Shown here: in pieces, positions 8,052 through 8,862 of the stretch
How the letters are laid out: each line of letters opens with the position of its first letter
How positions within the stretch are numbered: position 1 is the stretch's first letter
Origin: Rhodanobacteraceae bacterium UBA703
Lineage (GTDB): Bacteria > Pseudomonadota > Gammaproteobacteria > Xanthomonadales > Rhodanobacteraceae
DNA length: 8,862 nucleotides
Direction of reading: 5' to 3'
Assembly: GCA_002297645.1 (NCBI GenBank)
Contig: DBMH01000251.1
Location: forward strand, 1-8,862
Notes under the pieces: generated by a model
Database searches by the model: none
Seen by the model: the letters and a program-made list of their open reading frames with translations, nothing else
What the model was told of the DNA's origin: nothing
Made by a program: the position numbers and the translations under genes

Positions 8052-8387
8052 ATGATGAAGAAGATCATGCAAGGGTTGGGCATCGGTGTTCTGCTCGCGG
8101 CGGCGAATGTGCGGGCGGCGACGATCGTGATGGACGTCAACGGCCTGGTCTGCGCGTTCTGCGCGCAGGGCATCGAGAAGAAGCTGCGCGCGTTCGAGGC
8201 CACCGACGACCTGGTCGTCAGCCTCGAACGGCGACTGGTGGCCGTATCGACCAAGCCGGGGCAGGACATCGGCGACGACGTGCTGCGCACGGCCCTGACC
8301 GACGCCGGCTACACGGTGAAGGCGATCCGCCGCAGCGACGAACCGCTGAGCGCGGTGCGCGACCGCCTGAAGGCGCCGGAGAAATGA
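8052..8387 (+). CDS. Periplasmic heavy-metal-associated (HMA) domain protein, MerP-like
   Basis: A 111-residue protein. Residues 1-22 are a signal peptide (basic MMKK, hydrophobic core, VRA-A cleavage), so the domain should act in the periplasm. Residues about 24-92 form an HMA ferredoxin-like fold: first strand TIVMDVNG, metal loop VCAFCAQG with Cys34 and Cys37, helix IEKKLRAF, strand VVSLERRLVAVS, second helix DDVLRTALTDAGY and last strand TVKAI. The classical GMTCxxC loop of MerP and CopZ is changed to GLVCAFC, with Leu-Val replacing Met-Thr. The ribosome site GAGG (8042-8045) overlaps the previous stop codon. An alternative start at the second ATG, 8055, changes little. It overlaps the MerT-like gene by four bases (ATGA), so the two proteins probably work as a capture-and-transfer pair. 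Metal identity is unknown. Confidence 0.9.
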   Translation: MMKKIMQGLGIGVLLAAANVRAATIVMDVNGLVCAFCAQGIEKKLRAFEATDDLVVSLERRLVAVSTKPGQDIGDDVLRTALTDAGYTVKAIRRSDEPLSAVRDRLKAPEK

Positions 8388-8761
8388 GCGCCGAACTGCG
8401 CGGCAACGTGTGGGCGGCGTCCGCGGCCCTGCTCGCCAGCAGCGGCACCTTGCTCTGCTGCGTGCTGCCGGCGGTGATGGTCGCCGTCGGCGCCGGCGCC
8501 GCGTTGGCCGGTCTGGTCGGCGCGGTGCCGCAGCTGGTCTGGCTCAGCGAGCACAAGGCGCTGGTATTTGGCGTCGCCGCGATCGCGCTGGCATTGGCCG
8601 GCGGGCTGCTGTGGCGGGCGCGGCGGTTGCCGTGTCCGGCCGATCCGGTATTGGCGGGTTCGTGCCGGCGTTTGCGGCGTTGGAGCATCGGGCTCTACGG
8701 CGCCGCGCTGGCGGCGTTCGCGCTCGGCGTCGCGTTCGCGTTCGTGCTGCCGCGGTGGTAG
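8384..8761 (+). CDS. MerT-like inner-membrane metal transport protein
   Basis: A 125-residue membrane protein with hydrophobic segments at about 9-30, 32-52, 59-77 and 100-121. Segment one carries a vicinal Cys25-Cys26 followed by Pro29 (SSGTLLCCVLPA), the position used by MerT to take metal from MerP in the periplasm. The loop before the last segment carries Cys84 and Cys94 (RLPCPADPVLAGSC), the counterpart of MerT's cytoplasmic cysteine pair, but more widely spaced. MerT is usually described with three transmembrane helices; the first two segments here may be one helix plus a re-entrant part. The start overlaps the HMA gene's stop by four bases, with GGAG at 8378-8381. No mercuric reductase follows, so mercury is only one candidate metal. 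Confidence 0.82.
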   Translation: MSAELRGNVWAASAALLASSGTLLCCVLPAVMVAVGAGAALAGLVGAVPQLVWLSEHKALVFGVAAIALALAGGLLWRARRLPCPADPVLAGSCRRLRRWSIGLYGAALAAFALGVAFAFVLPRW

Positions 8762-8780
8762 CCGGCCTGGTGTAAGGGCA

Positions 8781-8817
8781 CTCGCCGCCTTGCCGGGTCG
8801 CCCGGGCAGGCGGCGAG
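8781..8817 (+). terminator. Strong GC hairpin after the metal cluster
   Basis: CTCGCCGCCT (8781-8790) pairs perfectly with AGGCGGCGAG (8808-8817). The loop contains further pairing (CCGGG with CCCGG around TCG), so nearly the whole 37 bases fold. It begins 20 bases after the TAG of the MerT-like gene. No T-run follows, so it is a likely but non-classical terminator or an RNA-stabilising end. Confidence 0.55.
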
Positions 8818-8838
8818 GATCGTGGCCGTGTCGCCAGG

Positions 8839-8862
8839 TCCCCTCATCCGGCCCTGCGGGCC
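8839..8862. repeat. Start of a probable dispersed extragenic repeat, cut by the window end
   Basis: The last bases read TCCCCTCATCC followed by the hairpin GGCCC-TGC-GGGCC (8850-8862). This opening is familiar to me from an extragenic palindromic repeat scattered through many GC-rich proteobacterial genomes. Only its first part lies in the window, so the assignment rests on memory of the motif and on the visible hairpin. Confidence 0.4.

Noticed and set aside
7011..8761. Calling the right-hand cluster a mercury-resistance (mer) operon
   Set aside because: No MerA or MerR gene and no mer-type operator are visible. The HMA loop and cysteine spacing also differ from what I recall of MerP and MerT.

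Overview
The window is a G+C-rich bacterial chromosome segment. Its GC-ending codon use, the HutF-type gene end, the nucleotide pyrophosphatase resembling the Xanthomonas enzyme and the extragenic palindromes suggest a gammaproteobacterium of the Lysobacterales (Xanthomonadales). That placement is inference. No rRNA, tRNA, CRISPR array, insertion sequence or phage gene was found.

Left part (1-4031): the end of an amidohydrolase, probably the histidine-degradation enzyme HutF, converges on a LysR-type regulator. Across a short divergent promoter region lies a forward operon: a possible 19-codon leader ORF, an apparently exported RidA/YjgF-like protein lacking the usual catalytic arginine, and two tandem paralogous aldo/keto reductases with intact catalytic tetrads. 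The divergent regulator suggests one LysR-controlled response to a reactive carbonyl or other electrophile (inference).

Middle (4034-6702): a nucleotide pyrophosphatase/phosphodiesterase with a complete two-metal site, likely exported, is convergent with the second reductase. It is divergent from a YqjM/XenA-type old yellow enzyme (ene-reductase). Their 365-base intergenic region holds a 169-base nested inverted repeat with perfect 14-base ends, which looks like a miniature mobile or REP-like element. A second structured stretch after the ene-reductase shares three short sequence blocks with it in the same order.

Right part (7011-8761): a compact forward cluster encodes a small secreted Cys/His-rich protein, a probable outer-membrane beta-barrel protein, a periplasmic heavy-metal-associated (HMA) protein with a CAFC site, and a MerT-like membrane protein. 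The last two overlap by four bases. No MerA reductase or MerR regulator is visible, so this is best read as an envelope-spanning soft-metal handling system of unknown metal. It is the most interesting part of the window. A strong hairpin follows it, and the window ends inside what looks like a dispersed extragenic repeat.
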